Assembly: GCA_013813345.1 (NCBI GenBank)
Contig: JACCRW010000232.1
Location: forward strand, 1 to 6,479
Direction of reading: 5' to 3'
Length of the DNA stretch: 6,479 nt
Source of the DNA: Actinomycetota bacterium
Lineage (GTDB): Bacteria > Actinomycetota > Thermoleophilia > Gaiellales > Gaiellaceae
Part shown: piece after piece, positions 5,538 to 6,479 of the stretch
Layout: every line of letters begins with the position of its first letter
How positions within the stretch are numbered: position 1 is the stretch's first letter
Program-made: the position numbers and the translations under genes
The notes under the pieces: generated by a model
Seen by the model: only the letters and a program-made list of their open reading frames with translations
What the model was told of the DNA's origin: nothing
Databases searched by the model: none

Positions 5538-5566
5538 CCTGGCACTCAGGAGTAAAGAGTGCCAGG
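5538..5566. promoter_or_regulatory. CIRCE operator (HrcA binding site)
   Basis: The left arm cctggcactc (5538-5547) and right arm gagtgccagg (5557-5566) are perfect 10-bp complements around a 9-base spacer. This is the CIRCE layout, whose consensus is TTAGCACTC-N9-GAGTGCTAA. The inner GCACTC/GAGTGC cores are exact, and the outer AT positions are replaced by G/C. HrcA is known to bind CIRCE and repress chaperonin genes until heat stress; hrcA itself is not in the window. Confidence 0.95.
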
Positions 5567-5590
5567 TCGTGTCACAAAGTCTGATTCAGA

Positions 5591-5595
5591 GGAGG
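5591..5595 (+). promoter_or_regulatory. Ribosome binding site of groES
   Basis: GGAGG lies six bases before ATG 5602. It rules out the in-frame upstream start at 5500, which lies ahead of the promoter. Confidence 0.85.
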
Positions 5596-5601
5596 CACCA
5601 C

Positions 5602-5907
5602 ATGAATTTGCAGCCTCTTGGTGACCGCCTGATCGTGGAGATCCTCGAAGAGGAAGAGATCACGATCAGCGGCATCGTGCTGCCCGACACCGCCAAGGAG
5701 AAGCCGCAGCGCGGCAAGGTCCTGGCAGTCGGCCCCGGCCCTCGTGACGAGGACGGCGAGTACATCAAGATGGACGTCGAGGAGGGTGACGAGATCATCT
5801 TCTCCAAGTACGGCGGCACCGAGATCAAGGTCGGCGCGGACGACGTGCTGATCCTGCGCGAGTCGGACGTCCTGGCCAAGGTCGTCGGCGATCGCGCCGC
5901 CGTCTAG
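5602..5907 (+). CDS. groES: Co-chaperonin GroES (Hsp10)
   Basis: A 101-residue protein that forms the seven-subunit lid over the GroEL chamber and takes part in ATP-driven folding of cytoplasmic proteins. It begins MNLQPLGDRLIVEI, the standard first strand. The mobile loop lies in about residues 16-32 (EEEEITISGIVLPDTAK), with the hydrophobic IVL contact to GroEL. It continues with KPQRGKVLAVGPG, then the IIFSKYGGTEIK strand, and ends LRESDVLAKVVGD. The length is normal for the family. The start is fixed by a strong ribosome binding site at 5591-5595 and lies about 60 bases after the predicted transcription start. It is first in the operon, with groEL 24 bases behind, and is controlled by CIRCE (5538-5566). 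The mobile loop is unusually acidic, but the protein is otherwise ordinary. Confidence 0.98.
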   Translation: MNLQPLGDRLIVEILEEEEITISGIVLPDTAKEKPQRGKVLAVGPGPRDEDGEYIKMDVEEGDEIIFSKYGGTEIKVGADDVLILRESDVLAKVVGDRAAV

Positions 5908-5916
5908 GAACTGAGA

Positions 5917-5922
5917 GAGAGG
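5917..5922 (+). promoter_or_regulatory. Ribosome binding site of groEL
   Basis: GAGAGG lies nine bases before ATG 5932, within the 24-base gap after groES. Confidence 0.6.
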
Positions 5923-5931
5923 AATACGGAT

Positions 5932-6479
5932 ATGGCTCACAAGGAGCTCAAGTTCAACGAGGACGCACGTCGCGCGCTCGAGCGTGGCGTCAACATCCTC
6001 GCCGATGCGGTCAAGGTGACGCTCGGCCCGAAGGGACGCTACGTCGTCCTGGACAAGAAGTTCGGCGCGCCGACGATCACGAACGACGGCGTCACGATCG
6101 CGCGTGAGATCGAGGTCGAGGACCCGTTCGAGAACCAGGGCGCTCAGCTCGTCCGCGAGGTGGCCACGGCGACGAACGACGTCGCCGGCGACGGCACCAC
6201 GACGGCGACCGTGCTCGCCCAGGCCATCGTCCGCGAGGGCCTGAAGAATGTCGCTGCCGGCGCCAACCCGATGGGGTTGAAGCGTGGGATCGAGCAGGCC
6301 GTCCTGGCCGTCGTCGAGGATCTGAAGAAGCAGTCGACGGTCGTCTCGGGCAAGGAGGACATCGCCCGGGTCGCCACCATCTCCTCGCGCGAGCGGGAGA
6401 TCGGCGACGTGATCTCGGACGCGATCGAGAAGGTCGGCAAGGACGGCGTCGTGAACGTCGAGGAGGGCCAGACCTTCGG
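5932..6479 (+). CDS. groEL: Chaperonin GroEL (Hsp60), N-terminal part; runs off window
   Basis: The first 182 residues of the roughly 540-residue chaperonin, which forms the double-ring ATPase chamber for protein folding. It starts MAHKELKFNEDARRALERGV. The nucleotide-binding segments are VKVTLGPKGR, with the phosphate-binding GPKG, and NDVAGDGTTTATVLAQ, which carries the catalytic Asp in the DGTTT motif. ITNDGVTIAREIE and NPMGLKRGIEQAV also match the equatorial domain. The window stops in the intermediate-domain region at VNVEEGQTF. The residue before TNDVAGDG is Ala (ATATNDV), where most GroELs have Lys. The gene follows groES by 24 bases and is expressed from the same CIRCE-controlled promoter. 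The frame is open to the window edge with no defect seen. Confidence 0.98.
   Translation, partial: MAHKELKFNEDARRALERGVNILADAVKVTLGPKGRYVVLDKKFGAPTITNDGVTIAREIEVEDPFENQGAQLVREVATATNDVAGDGTTTATVLAQAIVREGLKNVAAGANPMGLKRGIEQAVLAVVEDLKKQSTVVSGKEDIARVATISSREREIGDVISDAIEKVGKDGVVNVEEGQTF

Noticed and set aside
5500..5601. Upstream in-frame start for groES
   Set aside because: It would place the start ahead of the -10 box and CIRCE. The strong GGAGG at 5591-5595 fixes ATG 5602.

Overview
The window is GC-rich, densely packed bacterial DNA. A CIRCE operator in front of groES-groEL, GTG starts, and the protein sequences suggest an actinobacterium, possibly a deep-branching Thermoleophilia-type lineage (Gaiellales/Solirubrobacterales). 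That placement rests on codon use and protein character and was not tested by a search.

Layout. Positions 1-502 (-) hold the 5' end of a DHA2-type MFS transporter gene with an in-frame TGA at codon 15. Positions 552-1048 (+) hold a small protein with two zinc ribbons (758-1048). It is preceded by a truncated copy of its own 5' end (552-761), which runs into a hairpin-containing, REP-like intergenic element. Its stop codon directly abuts the stop codon of a convergent gene. Positions 1049-4033 (-) hold a two-gene operon. The first gene encodes a fused receiver/thioredoxin-reductase-like flavoprotein (2386-4033) and is broken by one frameshift near 3333. The second encodes a membrane-anchored class III nucleotide cyclase (1049-2398), and its start overlaps the flavoprotein stop by 13 bases. 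Positions 4106-4200 form a 95-bp element with 17-bp perfect inverted ends and an inner hairpin. Positions 4224-5464 (-) hold a Nudix hydrolase, a DUF1622 membrane protein and an ASCH-domain protein, all in one direction with gaps of about 30 bases. Positions 5507-6479 (+) hold a sigma70-type promoter, CIRCE, groES and the first part of groEL.

How the parts may work together. groES-groEL is a classic HrcA/CIRCE heat-shock operon. The flavoprotein-cyclase pair looks like a redox or second-messenger signalling unit: the flavoprotein has a receiver domain without a recognisable phosphoacceptor and a reductase domain without the CxxC pair, and it is translationally linked to a cyclase with a multi-helix membrane sensor. 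This pairing is the most interesting functional context here. The most interesting DNA-level structures are the partial gene duplication with attached hairpins (552-836) and the inverted-repeat element (4106-4200). No tRNA, rRNA, CRISPR array or transposase was seen.
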